The notes under the pieces: generated by a model
What the model was told of the DNA's origin: nothing
Databases searched by the model: none
Seen by the model: only the letters and a program-made list of their open reading frames with translations
Shown: positions 1 through 8,002 of the stretch, one piece after another
Layout of the letters: each line of letters begins with the position of its first letter
Numbering within the stretch: the first letter of the stretch is position 1
Position numbers and translations under genes: made by a program
Assembly: GCA_016282915.1 (NCBI GenBank)
Contig: JAEELW010000112.1
Coordinates: 1 to 55,327 of the forward strand
DNA from: Lachnospiraceae bacterium
GTDB taxonomy: Bacteria; Bacillota; Clostridia; Lachnospirales; Lachnospiraceae
Length of the DNA stretch: 55,327 nucleotides
Direction: 5' to 3'

Positions 1-321
1 AAGAGTGAAGGGAAAGCGCCCGAAAAGGAAGTGAAGCACATCCGTTTTTCCGAAAAGCTGGGCTGGCTGAACCGTATGCTCTGGGGAGGTTCCGCACTGC
101 TCGCGTTTGAACATGTGTGGCACGGCGAAGTGATCCCGACCTTCCCGTTCCTGACGGCCGTACAGAATGGCGAGACGGAGGAGATGCTGGCGGAGATGGG
201 GACGGCCGGCGTAGGCATGGCTGTGCTGGTGACGATCGTATGGGCTGCCATGGCCGGCCTGTCTTCGGTCATTGAAAAGCGCGGCGTGCAGAAGGAAGCT
301 GCGGAGGAGGTACATTCATGA
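1..321 (+). CDS. Small membrane protein, 5' end outside the window
   Basis: The reading frame is open from the first base, so the gene probably starts upstream. A GTG at 31 is the only start visible and lacks a clear ribosome site. Two hydrophobic stretches are visible, around the residues after RMLWGG and around GMAVLVTIVWAAMAGL, with a charged tail. I do not recognise the family. It overlaps the next gene by 4 bases (ATGA), so the two are likely co-translated, and the larB and larC genes follow in the same direction. No function can be assigned beyond a small integral membrane protein. Confidence 0.6.
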   Translation, partial: KSEGKAPEKEVKHIRFSEKLGWLNRMLWGGSALLAFEHVWHGEVIPTFPFLTAVQNGETEEMLAEMGTAGVGMAVLVTIVWAAMAGLSSVIEKRGVQKEAAEEVHS

Positions 322-629
322 CCTTACTGATCGCGATCTTTGCGGCAGTGATCAGCACTGTTGTATGGTACCGCAGTGAGGACCGGAAAGAGATGCAGCT
401 GGGGACCCTCAGCCTGATGTTCTGGGGAGCTTCCCTGATGTGGCTGGTGGATGCATTCTTCGGCTATGCGGAGGAAGGCGCGGCGTTTTTCACTCCGGAA
501 GCTTCCGATATGCTAAATGAGATCTACCTGGGCCTGTCGGTGGTGGCTCTGGCGCTGGTCATCTGGCTGGTGATCCTGCTGGTCAAAGACCCGCAGGGAA
601 GAGTAAAGGCGGCGCTTCTGCGCAGATAA
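318..629 (+). CDS. Small membrane protein of unknown function
   Basis: 103 residues with three hydrophobic segments: the N-terminal LLIAIFAAVISTVVWY, a central MFWGASLMWLVDAFFG and a C-terminal VVALALVIWLVILLV. The ATG overlaps the stop of the preceding small membrane protein, suggesting translational coupling and a joint complex. It ends with a basic tail (GRVKAALLRR), which would lie inside the cell. Family not recognised. It lies 24 bases upstream of larB; whether it belongs to the nickel-cofactor operon functionally or only by position cannot be told. Confidence 0.65.
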   Translation: MTLLIAIFAAVISTVVWYRSEDRKEMQLGTLSLMFWGASLMWLVDAFFGYAEEGAAFFTPEASDMLNEIYLGLSVVALALVIWLVILLVKDPQGRVKAALLRR

Positions 630-653
630 GTTTCACAGACCGGGAGGTACAGG

Positions 654-1400
654 ATGAATACAGAGATCCGGCGGCTTCTTGAGGATGTAAAAGAGGGCAG
701 CGTATCCGTTGAGGATGCGCTGCTTCAGTTGAAAAAGCAGCCTTTTGAGGATCTGGGCTACGCCAGGGTGGATCTGCACCGCAGGCTCCGGCAGGGCGTG
801 GCCGAGGTGATCTACGGTGCAGGCAAGACGGCGGAACAGATCCGCGGCATCGTTGCCAGTATGGAAAAGAACGGACAGAAGCGCATCCTGATCACACGGC
901 TGCCCGAGGAGCGGTATGCGGAGCTGGACGATGCGCGTATCGCCTATCATAAGGATGCGCGTTTCGGGCTGCTGGGCGGCATGCCGGAGCCGGACGGGCT
1001 GGGAAGTATCGTGGTAGCCTGCGGCGGGACCAGTGATATCCCTGTTGCGGAGGAAGCCGCGCTTACGGCGGAAGCTCTGGGTAACGAGGTGGTACGGCTG
1101 TACGACGTGGGCGTTGCCGGGCTGCACCGCCTGCTCAGCCATATGGACGAGATCATGAGCGCCTCGGTCATCATTGCCATCGCCGGTATGGAAGGAGCGC
1201 TGGCCAGTGTGATCGGCGGTCTGGCCGACTGCCCGGTCATCGCGGTGCCCACTTCGGTGGGCTACGGGGCGTCGTTTCACGGCGTATCCGCGCTGCTCTC
1301 GATGCTCAATTCCTGCGCCAGCGGCGTGACGGTGGTGAACATCGACAACGGTTTCGGCGCTGCCTATACGGCGAGCATGATCAATCATAAAACAAGATAG
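654..1400 (+). CDS. larB: Nickel pincer cofactor biosynthesis protein LarB
   Basis: 248 residues, the usual LarB length. LarB carboxylates the pyridinium ring of nicotinic acid adenine dinucleotide and releases AMP, the first step to the nickel-pincer nucleotide used by lactate racemase (LarA) and its relatives. The N-terminal half carries the family-specific segment (EIRRLLEDVKEGSVSVEDAL, then FEDLGYARVDLHR). The C-terminal half is a PurE-like fold with Gly-rich loops (VACGGTSDIPVAEEA, GMEGALASVIGGL, VPTSVGYGASF). An AGGAGG-like site (GGGAGGTACAGG) precedes the ATG. larC follows; larE and larA are not in the window. Family assignment is firm; substrate enzyme unknown. Confidence 0.93.
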   Translation: MNTEIRRLLEDVKEGSVSVEDALLQLKKQPFEDLGYARVDLHRRLRQGVAEVIYGAGKTAEQIRGIVASMEKNGQKRILITRLPEERYAELDDARIAYHKDARFGLLGGMPEPDGLGSIVVACGGTSDIPVAEEAALTAEALGNEVVRLYDVGVAGLHRLLSHMDEIMSASVIIAIAGMEGALASVIGGLADCPVIAVPTSVGYGASFHGVSALLSMLNSCASGVTVVNIDNGFGAAYTASMINHKTR

Positions 1401-1414
1401 AACAGAGACATAGT

Positions 1415-1449
1415 GGCCCGAAAGACGCCGTTTTGGCGTGATCCGGGCC
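1415..1449 (+). other. Stem-loop in the larB-larC gap
   Basis: GGCCC at 1415-1419 pairs with GGGCC at 1445-1449, and an inner ACGCC (1425-1429) pairs with GGCGT (1435-1439) around a GTTTT loop. There is no T-run directly after it, so it is not a simple terminator; it may set the larB/larC mRNA ratio. Seen in sequence; role is inference. Confidence 0.4.
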
Positions 1450-1490
1450 GCTTTCGGATACCGGACGGTGTTTACGGAGAGGAGGTCGGT

Positions 1491-3011
1491 ATGAAGACCC
1501 TTTATCTTGACTGCGGGATGGGCGCTGCCGGCGATATGCTGGCGGCTGCTTTATATGGGCTGCTTTCAAAGGAAGAGCAGGCGGAGTTTTTGCGCGAAAT
1601 GAATGAAGCCGGCATACCCGGCACGGAGATCCGTGCGGAAGACGCCGAAAAATGCGGCATTGTGGGCATTCACATGAATGTCGCGGTCCATGGAGAGGAA
1701 GAACGCTCGGAGGACGTGGATCTTGCGAAACAGCGGGACGAGATCCACGGGGAAGCGCACGGGCATGAGCATCATCATGACCACGACCATGAGCATGATC
1801 ACGATTACGAGCATGGACACGACCACGATCATGAGCATGAACATGGACATGACCACGATCACGACCATCATCACGACCATGAGCATGATCATGAGCATGA
1901 GTACGGACATGACCACGATCACGACCATGGACATGACCACGATCACGACCATGGACATGACCACGATCACGACCATGAGCATGATCACGACCACGAGCAT
2001 GAACGCGATCACGAACATGGACATGACCACGACCATGATCATCATGAGCACGACCATGATCATGGTCATCACCATCATCACCATGCAAGTATGGAAGATA
2101 TCCGCGGCATCATCGCTTCACTGAAGCTTCCGGAAGAGAGCAAGGTGCATATCCTTGCGGTATATAGTCTCATCGCCCTGGCCGAGAGCAGCGCCCACGG
2201 CCGTCCTGTCAGCGAGATCCACTTTCATGAAGTGGGGACGATGGACGCCATCGCGGATATCGCGGCGGTCTGCCTGCTGATGCAGAAGCTGGCCCCGGAA
2301 AAGGTCCTGGTATCGCCGGTCCATGTGGGAAGCGGAAAGGTGCGCTGCGCTCACGGCATCCTTCCTGTTCCGGCCCCGGCCACGGCCCACATCCTGCAGG
2401 GCGTGCCCATTTACGGCGGCAGCATTCAGGGAGAGCTCTGCACGCCTACCGGGGCGGCGCTTCTGAAGCACTTTGCCACGGCCTTCGGCGATATGCCTCC
2501 GATGGTGGTGGAAAAGACCGGCTACGGTATGGGCAAAAAGGATTTTCCCGTGGCAAACTGCGTACGCGCGATGCTGGGGGACAGCTTTGACGATACGCAG
2601 CAGGTCGTGGAACTCTCCTGCAACATGGATGATATGACGGCCGAACGCATTGCCTTTGCCACGGAGCTCTTAATGGCCAAGGGTGCGCTGGAAGCCTTTA
2701 CCGTACCGGTAGGCATGAAGAAATCGCGGCCGGGCATGCTCCTGACCGTGGTCTGTACCGAAGCGAAGCGTGACGAGATGGTCCGTCTGATCTTTAAGCA
2801 CACGACGACCATCGGCGTGCGGGAAAACATCTCGCGCCGTTTCACTTTAAAGCGCCGTATGTATGAAAAGGAAAGTGAGTTCGGACCCGTGCGTGTGAAA
2901 CATTCCGAAGGCTACGGGGTGGTGCGTGAGAAATTTGAATACGAAGACCTGGCAGCGATCGCAAGAGTCAGGGATCTTTCCATAGAAGATGTGGTAAAGC
3001 TTTTATCCTGA
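1491..3011 (+). CDS. larC: Nickel pincer cofactor biosynthesis protein LarC (nickel insertase)
   Basis: LarC is the CTP-dependent enzyme that inserts nickel into the pincer nucleotide made by LarB and LarE. I start it at the ATG at 1491 because GGAGAGGAGG lies just upstream and the family N-terminus (MKTLYLDCGMGAAGDM) follows; an upstream in-frame GTG at 1413 would add 26 unrelated residues. The product has 506 residues: N-terminal LarC1 part, a huge His/Asp/Glu tract at about residues 86-198, the conserved block ending in HFHEVGTMDAIADI, and the LarC2 part (ELSCNMDDMTAE, VGMKKSRPGMLL). In Lactobacillus plantarum larC1 and larC2 are joined by programmed frameshifting; here both halves lie in one uninterrupted frame. 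A terminator sits 28 bases downstream. Confidence 0.94.
   Translation: MKTLYLDCGMGAAGDMLAAALYGLLSKEEQAEFLREMNEAGIPGTEIRAEDAEKCGIVGIHMNVAVHGEEERSEDVDLAKQRDEIHGEAHGHEHHHDHDHEHDHDYEHGHDHDHEHEHGHDHDHDHHHDHEHDHEHEYGHDHDHDHGHDHDHDHGHDHDHDHEHDHDHEHERDHEHGHDHDHDHHEHDHDHGHHHHHHASMEDIRGIIASLKLPEESKVHILAVYSLIALAESSAHGRPVSEIHFHEVGTMDAIADIAAVCLLMQKLAPEKVLVSPVHVGSGKVRCAHGILPVPAPATAHILQGVPIYGGSIQGELCTPTGAALLKHFATAFGDMPPMVVEKTGYGMGKKDFPVANCVRAMLGDSFDDTQQVVELSCNMDDMTAERIAFATELLMAKGALEAFTVPVGMKKSRPGMLLTVVCTEAKRDEMVRLIFKHTTTIGVRENISRRFTLKRRMYEKESEFGPVRVKHSEGYGVVREKFEYEDLAAIARVRDLSIEDVVKLLS
1746..2084 (+). repeat. His/Asp-rich tandem tract inside larC
   Basis: About 113 codons made almost only of His, Asp, Glu and Gly, built from imperfect copies of units such as CATGACCACGATCACGAC. 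Runs of HDHDHEHDH type are expected to bind several nickel ions and may store metal for LarC. The DNA is repetitive enough to expand or contract by slippage in multiples of 6 bases. The same tract creates long spurious open frames on both strands. Confidence 0.85.
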
Positions 3012-3020
3012 GTTACGTTT

Positions 3021-3413
3021 TTAAGCTTTTTTACTGTCGGCTCCGGCTTCGGCCGGGGCCGTTTTTCTGCCCTCCAGCTCACGGATCCGCTCTTCCAGCA
3101 GGGCCTGGTTCTGCACCAGGGTTTTGATCTTTCCCGAGAAATCCGAGATCACCACGGTAAAGGAGATCATCAGGATGATGCCCAGGAGGATACAGATCCC
3201 AAAGAGTCCGTTGGCAGGAACCTCGATATTCAGAAGCCCGGCGGCCCAGAATAAAAGCCCGGGCCAGATGACGATCACGAGCATGACCAGACCGGCAAAA
3301 AACCAGAGCAGGCTGTAGCGCAGCAGCAGCCTGTTTTTTTTCACCAGTACGAGGATGGAGATCAGGTAGAGGATCACCAGTATGAGAGCAAATATACGCA
3401 GCGGCAGTGACAT
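3021..3413 (-). CDS. DUF2304 membrane protein, partner of the glycosyltransferase
   Basis: 130 residues with an N-terminal hydrophobic segment (RIFALILVILYLISILVLV), a charged KKNRLLLRYSLLWF turn, and two further membrane segments, then a coiled region (QNQALLEERIRELEGR). This is the standard layout of DUF2304, small membrane proteins that almost always accompany a DPM1-like GT2 glycosyltransferase, as here, where the transferase lies just upstream on the same strand. They probably anchor or assist lipid-linked sugar transfer; no activity is established. Its last codons overlap a terminator that serves larC from the other strand. Confidence 0.8.
   Translation of the reverse strand: MSLPLRIFALILVILYLISILVLVKKNRLLLRYSLLWFFAGLVMLVIVIWPGLLFWAAGLLNIEVPANGLFGICILLGIILMISFTVVISDFSGKIKTLVQNQALLEERIRELEGRKTAPAEAGADSKKA
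3039..3066 (+). terminator. Rho-independent terminator of larC
   Basis: A 9-bp stem (GGCTCCGGC at 3039-3047 with GCCGGGGCC at 3052-3060) closed by a TTCG tetraloop and followed by GTTTTT. It begins 27 bases after the larC stop and is embedded in the final codons of the convergent DUF2304 gene. Confidence 0.8.
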
Positions 3414-3468
3414 AGGGACACCTCGGTATCATATTTTTTGAAGCGGCGCATAAGCATGCACCGGGGAT

Positions 3469-4161
3469 TCAGCTTCGCGGCGTACTGCAGGTAAGGATCG
3501 CCAGCGAAACCTTGATCATGTAGTAGATTGAACGCAGAAAGGAGATGGAACTGACGCCTCCCTGCCTCTGACGCATCTGTACCGGGACTTCCGCGAAACG
3601 GGCACCGGCCCGTGCGGCCAGGACCAGGGATTCGGGTTCCGGGTAGTCCTGGGCGTATTCCCGTGAAAAGAGCGCGGCGTAACGGAGATTCACGGCGCGG
3701 TAGCCGCTGGTCACATCCAGGATGCGCTGTCCGGTCCGGAGACGGATCAGAAAACTGAGAAAGCGTATCCCGGTACGCCGCATGGCGGAAGACTGGAAGC
3801 CTTCCCCTTTGATAAAACGTGAGCCGATACTCATATCGGCGCTTCCGTCCAGGACCGGAGCCAGCAGGCTGTCGAGCTCTTCCGCCGGGTGCTGCCCGTC
3901 GCCGTCCATCTGGACGGCCACGTCATATTCCCGGAGGCAGGCATAGCGGTAACCGCACTGCATGGCGCCGCCGATACCGAGATTGACCGGCAGACGCACA
4001 TGCCTGATCCCGTTTTCCGTAAGGATCTCTTCGGTACGGTCCCGGGAACAGTCGTTGATCACAAGCACATCCGCTTCCGGGTGCAGTTTTTTCACGCCGG
4101 AAACGGTATCGAGGATACTGTCCTCTTCGTTATATGCGGGAATGATGATCAGGATCTTCAT
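3469..4161 (-). CDS. Family 2 glycosyltransferase (DPM1/DPG-synthase-like)
   Basis: 230 residues. Motifs of the GT-A fold are clear: the N-terminal ILIIIPAYNEEDSI, the nucleotide-binding VINDCSRDRT, the acceptor/metal motif MDGDGQHP, and GSRFIKGEG. This type moves a sugar from a nucleotide sugar to polyprenyl phosphate on the inner face of the membrane. The C-terminus (RSIYYMIKVSLAIL) is weakly hydrophobic. The DUF2304 gene follows 55 bases downstream, the usual pairing, so the product probably feeds wall glycan or glycolipid modification. Sugar specificity cannot be read from the sequence. The start ATG lies 3 bases from the stop of the DUF308 gene. Confidence 0.88.
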   Translation of the reverse strand: MKILIIIPAYNEEDSILDTVSGVKKLHPEADVLVINDCSRDRTEEILTENGIRHVRLPVNLGIGGAMQCGYRYACLREYDVAVQMDGDGQHPAEELDSLLAPVLDGSADMSIGSRFIKGEGFQSSAMRRTGIRFLSFLIRLRTGQRILDVTSGYRAVNLRYAALFSREYAQDYPEPESLVLAARAGARFAEVPVQMRQRQGGVSSISFLRSIYYMIKVSLAILTCSTPRS

Positions 4162-4164
4162 TCC

Positions 4165-4674
4165 TTATTTACTGGCGGTCTCCCACAGGCCGAGGATGGC
4201 GTTGTAAAGCAGAACAACGCCGGCGACGATGATCACGATGCCTTCCGGGAAGATCTTTCCGGTGAGGATCAGCACACCGAGCACGATGGAGGCGATGGAA
4301 AGGATCAGCATAGCAGTTCCTTTGGTGCCTTTGTCACGAAGCTCCAGAGCGCTGAGCAGCAGTGTGATGCCGTGAAAAGTGATGATCGCTCCCAGGATCA
4401 CATGGAAGAAGGCCATGACCCAGCCGGTAGAAAGAAAGCAGACCAGACCGATAACGATAGCGCACACGTCACCGACCATATTGGCTGTTGCCGAAAGCTT
4501 GAAATCCTTCTGCATGATGGCCGAGACGATGCTCATTCCGCCGTATATGATCAGACCGATACCGACGATCTTGATCAGCAGATCCGTAGTTTCTCCCGGG
4601 AAAAAGATCAGGAGCAGACCCAGCCCGCCCATGATCACCAGTGACAGTATGGAACCTGTTTTTGAAGCTTTCAT
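4165..4674 (-). CDS. DUF308 (HdeD-like) membrane protein
   Basis: 169 residues forming about six membrane helices in three similar hairpins, with the DUF308 pattern (GGLGLLLIFFP, VGIGLIIYGG, IVAGVVLLYNAILG). HdeD in Escherichia coli belongs to this family and is linked to acid resistance, but the molecular function is unknown. It heads a three-gene minus-strand unit with the GT2 and DUF2304 genes and has its own strong promoter. A GGAGGT site lies 10 bases upstream of the ATG. Confidence 0.75.
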   Translation of the reverse strand: MKASKTGSILSLVIMGGLGLLLIFFPGETTDLLIKIVGIGLIIYGGMSIVSAIMQKDFKLSATANMVGDVCAIVIGLVCFLSTGWVMAFFHVILGAIITFHGITLLLSALELRDKGTKGTAMLILSIASIVLGVLILTGKIFPEGIVIIVAGVVLLYNAILGLWETASK

Positions 4675-4733
4675 ATACGTATACCTCCGTTTTCAGATAA
4701 GCAGCGCTTCTTATGCGTCCGCGCTCACCACAC

Positions 4734-4762
4734 AGTATGATGCACAAGAGTTTTGTTGTCAA
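4734..4762 (-). promoter_or_regulatory. Sigma-A type promoter for the DUF308-GT2-DUF2304 unit
   Basis: On the minus strand TTGACA (4757-4762) and CATACT (4734-4739) are separated by 17 bases. The -35 is a perfect consensus match. The DUF308 start codon lies 60 bases downstream. Confidence 0.75.
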
Positions 4763-4815
4763 GCGTTACCGTTACGGCCCGAAAGGCCGGGGGGCTCCCG
4801 GAGTGGCTGCAAATC

Positions 4816-4844
4816 TTTACAAATAAATCGAATATCACTATAAT
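4816..4844 (+). promoter_or_regulatory. Sigma-A type promoter for the histidine kinase operon
   Basis: TTTACA (4816-4821) and TATAAT (4839-4844) with a 17-base spacer; transcription would start near 4851, leaving a leader of about 60 bases before the ATG at 4914. Confidence 0.8.
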
Positions 4845-4913
4845 GTATAGTCAGGATTAAAGGCTCATGTGCGAGCCATTTCCTATCTCCATACAGCCCG
4901 GAAGGATGGAACA

Positions 4914-7211
4914 ATGTTTAAACGGCTTCTGGAACGGATGTTCCATGATGATCTGGATATACAGCAGCGCCTGCTGAACCTGATCCTGAGCACTGCTCTG
5001 GTGGGGGGCTTCCTGTCCATGTTTGCGACCCTTGTGATCGGCGGGGGACTGGCAAGCGGGATCGCTGTTTTTGTAGTGCTCATCATCGTGGTGGTCTCTC
5101 TTTATCTGTCCGTGTTCCTTAATAAGATGACGGCTGCGGCGGTGCTGATCACGGGTATGGCCGATCTGTTCATTTTTCCCTGGATGTATTACAATTCCGG
5201 CGGGATGTACAGCGGCATGCCGGTGTGGTTCGTGCTCGGCCTGGTCTTCACCTGGCTGACGCTCAAAGGAAAGATCTGCTATATCATGTATATCCTGGAT
5301 GTGGTCGTGATGATCGGCTGTATGACGCTTGGGGCGCATCATCCCGAATGGTTTGTGATGATGCCCGAAGGCTATATGATGAGCGACATCATCCAGTCCG
5401 TGATCCTGGTGACCTGTATCATCGGCGTGATCTTCAAATTCCAGACCAGTGTTTACGAAAAACAGAGGGCCAAGCTACTGGAGCAGGATGAGCAGCTCTT
5501 TATCGCAAACAAGGCCAAGAGTCAGTTCCTTGCAAACATGTCTCACGAGATCCGTACCCCCATCAACGGCATCATCGGTATGAACACCATGCTCCTGAAC
5601 AACTGCGAGAACGGGGATATCAGCGAGATCCGTGAATATGCGAAAAATATACAGAGCGCGAGCCAGACCCTTCTGTCCATCATCAACGATATCCTGGATA
5701 TCTCCAAGATCGAATCCGGGCGGATGGAGATCATCCCTTCGGAGTACGAACTGTTTTCCGTGCTGAACGACTGCTACAATATGAACCTGATCCGGGCCAG
5801 GGAAAAGCACATCGGACTGAAGATGGAGATCGATCCGTCCCTTCCCTCGGCGCTTTACGGGGATGAGGTGCACATACGGCAGATCATCAACAATTTCCTG
5901 TCCAACGCCGTCAAATATACGACCGTAGGCGAAGTGGTCCTTCGCATGCGCAGCGAGGAACGCGACGGAGAGCAGATCCGCCTGCGGATCGAGGTGCAGG
6001 ACAGCGGGATCGGGATAAAGAGGGATGAGATGGGAAAGCTCTTTCAGAATTTTACGCGTCTGGATGAAAAGCGGAACCGTCATATCGAGGGAACCGGTCT
6101 GGGGCTGAGCCTCACCAAAAAGCTGGTGGATCTCATGGACGGAAAGATCGAAGTCGAGAGCGAGTACGGAAGGGGCTCGACCTTTACCGTGTGCCTGTCC
6201 CAGAAGGTCGTCAAAGAGGAGCCGATCGGTGATTTTGCTGAAAAGTACCGGGCCTTCATCCGCATGGAGCAGGAGAAAGGACGGCGCTTTACGGCGCCGG
6301 ATGCGCAGATCCTGGTGGTGGATGATGTGGAGATGAACCTGAAGGTGGCGCGCGGGCTTCTGCGGCCGACGAAGGTGAAGCTGGATCTGGTCTACAGCGG
6401 CGAAGAATGCCTGGAGATGATCAAAAAGAAAAAGTACGACCTCATCTTCATGGATCACATGATGCCCGAGCTGGACGGCGTGGAAACGCTCGTCCGTATG
6501 AGGGAAGACAGGGATCATCTGAATGTGAGAACGCCGGTGATCGTCCTTACGGCGAACGCCGTTGTGGGCGCAAAGGAACAGTATCTGGAAAAAGGCTTCG
6601 CGGACTATCTGTCCAAGCCGATACAGGAGGATGAGATGATCGACATGGTATACCGTTACCTGCCGGAAGAACTGATCCACAGCGAAGACAGCGGGGAAGA
6701 GAAAATGCCGTCCCAAAGCGGCGCTGCTGAGGAAGAAAAAGAGCCGTCCCGAAGCGGCAGTGCTGCTGAGGAAGAGAAAACGCTGTCCCCAAGCGGCAGC
6801 GCTGCTGAGGAAGAAAAAGAGCCGTCCCCAAGCGGCAGCGCTGAAAAAGCCGCGCCGGAGAAAGAACGCTTCCCGTCCCTGGACCGTGCCACCGGCATGA
6901 AATACTGCCTGGACGATGAGGATTTTTATCTCGAGATGATCGGGACCTATGTGGAAGGAGACCGGCGCGGGGATCTTTCCGCAGCCTATAAGGAAAAGAA
7001 GTGGCAGGATTATAAGACCTTTGCCCATTCGGTAAAGAGCACCTCCATGAACATCGGCGCTGTGGAGCTTTCCGCACGTGCCAAAAGCATGGAAGAGGCG
7101 GCCGGACGCGGGGATGAGGCTTTTCTTTCCGCGCAGCATGAGAGTTTTCTTGAGGAATACGGAAAGCTGCTGGAGGAACTGAAAGCGGGGCTTAAAGAAG
7201 AAAAGCCGTGA
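4914..7211 (+). CDS. Hybrid sensor histidine kinase with receiver and Hpt domains
   Basis: 765 residues from the ATG at 4914, which has GGAAGGATGG upstream; a GTG at 4869 would add 15 residues. The N-terminal 180 residues hold about six membrane helices with no recognisable extracytoplasmic sensor. Then come HisKA ([12 protein letters not shown], phospho-acceptor His 211), HATPase_c ([30 protein letters not shown]), a receiver domain (phospho-acceptor Asp 514 in [11 protein letters not shown], Lys in LSKPI), an [13 protein letters not shown] repeat linker and a C-terminal Hpt domain (AHSVKST, His 705). The chain of three phosphorylation sites supports an internal phosphorelay. No separate response regulator is adjacent, so the output partner is unknown. 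The stop overlaps truA. Confidence 0.92.
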   Translation: MFKRLLERMFHDDLDIQQRLLNLILSTALVGGFLSMFATLVIGGGLASGIAVFVVLIIVVVSLYLSVFLNKMTAAAVLITGMADLFIFPWMYYNSGGMYSGMPVWFVLGLVFTWLTLKGKICYIMYILDVVVMIGCMTLGAHHPEWFVMMPEGYMMSDIIQSVILVTCIIGVIFKFQTSVYEKQRAKLLEQDEQLFIANKAKSQFLANMSHEIRTPINGIIGMNTMLLNNCENGDISEIREYAKNIQSASQTLLSIINDILDISKIESGRMEIIPSEYELFSVLNDCYNMNLIRAREKHIGLKMEIDPSLPSALYGDEVHIRQIINNFLSNAVKYTTVGEVVLRMRSEERDGEQIRLRIEVQDSGIGIKRDEMGKLFQNFTRLDEKRNRHIEGTGLGLSLTKKLVDLMDGKIEVESEYGRGSTFTVCLSQKVVKEEPIGDFAEKYRAFIRMEQEKGRRFTAPDAQILVVDDVEMNLKVARGLLRPTKVKLDLVYSGEECLEMIKKKKYDLIFMDHMMPELDGVETLVRMREDRDHLNVRTPVIVLTANAVVGAKEQYLEKGFADYLSKPIQEDEMIDMVYRYLPEELIHSEDSGEEKMPSQSGAAEEEKEPSRSGSAAEEEKTLSPSGSAAEEEKEPSPSGSAEKAAPEKERFPSLDRATGMKYCLDDEDFYLEMIGTYVEGDRRGDLSAAYKEKKWQDYKTFAHSVKSTSMNIGAVELSARAKSMEEAAGRGDEAFLSAQHESFLEEYGKLLEELKAGLKEEKP
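6711..6845 (+). repeat. Short tandem repeat in the kinase linker
   Basis: Three to four imperfect 39-bp units encode SG(S)[10 protein letters not shown] between the receiver and Hpt domains. The acidic, Pro/Ser-rich, flexible linker may vary in length between strains. Confidence 0.6.
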
Positions 7212-8002
7212 AACGCCGTATCATGATCACAGTCGCATACGACGGTACAGACTATCACGGCTGGCAGTTTCAGGAGGGCGTGCCGACGATCGAAGGCGCG
7301 CTTTCCGCACGCCTTTTGGATCTGACGGGAGAGGAATGCAGCCTGACCGGGGCCAGCAGGACCGATGCCGGCGTGCATGCTCTGGGCAATGTGGCGGTCT
7401 TTGATACCGAAAGCCGTATCCCGGCGGAAAAGTTTCCGGGGGCGCTGAATGCGAGGCTGCCGGGTGAGATCCGTGTGCTGAAAGGGCAGGAGGTGGATGC
7501 GGATTTTCATCCCCGTCACTGTCACAGCGTGAAAACCTATGAGTACCGTATCCTGAACAGCCGGAGCGAGGATCCGCTGCGGAGCCGCTATGTACACTGG
7601 TATTACGGAGCGCTGGATACGGAGCGCATGCGGGAAGCGGCGGCAGTGCTGATCGGAGAACACGATTTTACGAGCTTCTGTTCGGTGCACGCCCAGTCGG
7701 AGACCAGGGTGCGCACGATCTGCTCGCTGGATGTGCTCACGGAGGCGGCGGGAGAAGAAGGAAAGGAGATCGTGCTCCGCATTACGGGGAACGGATTTCT
7801 CTATAATATGGTAAGGATCATCGCGGGGACGCTGATCGATGTGGGCAGGGGACAGACGGCAGCCGGAGCGATGGAAGGCATCCTTCTCGGGAAGGACAGG
7901 GCTCTGGCCGGCCCCACGGCGCCTGCGAAGGGACTGACACTGAAAAAGATCGCCTTTCCGGACGGGCTTCGTCCCGACAGGCCGGAAAGAGAACAGGATT
8001 GA
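7208..8002 (+). CDS. truA: tRNA pseudouridine synthase A
   Basis: 264 residues. TruA makes pseudouridine at positions 38-40 of the tRNA anticodon arm. The catalytic Asp 53 sits in the hallmark motif [17 protein letters not shown] and the C-terminal [20 protein letters not shown] are also conserved. The GTG start overlaps the kinase stop by 4 bases, and the TGA stop is shared with the TTG start of the next lipoprotein, so translation is probably coupled. Length and motifs are standard. Confidence 0.96.
   Translation: MKRRIMITVAYDGTDYHGWQFQEGVPTIEGALSARLLDLTGEECSLTGASRTDAGVHALGNVAVFDTESRIPAEKFPGALNARLPGEIRVLKGQEVDADFHPRHCHSVKTYEYRILNSRSEDPLRSRYVHWYYGALDTERMREAAAVLIGEHDFTSFCSVHAQSETRVRTICSLDVLTEAAGEEGKEIVLRITGNGFLYNMVRIIAGTLIDVGRGQTAAGAMEGILLGKDRALAGPTAPAKGLTLKKIAFPDGLRPDRPEREQD

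Noticed and set aside
1746-2084. CRISPR-like array
   Set aside because: Repeats are contiguous and coding, with no unique spacers; same reasoning for 21904-22191.
1381-2088. Long minus-strand frame rich in His/Arg/Asp opposite larC
   Set aside because: It mirrors the His/Asp repeat of larC; composition is an artefact of the repeat and there is no ribosome site.
5475-7139. 554-codon minus-strand frame opposite the histidine kinase
   Set aside because: No domain, start site or promoter; the plus strand encodes intact kinase, receiver and Hpt domains over the same bases.
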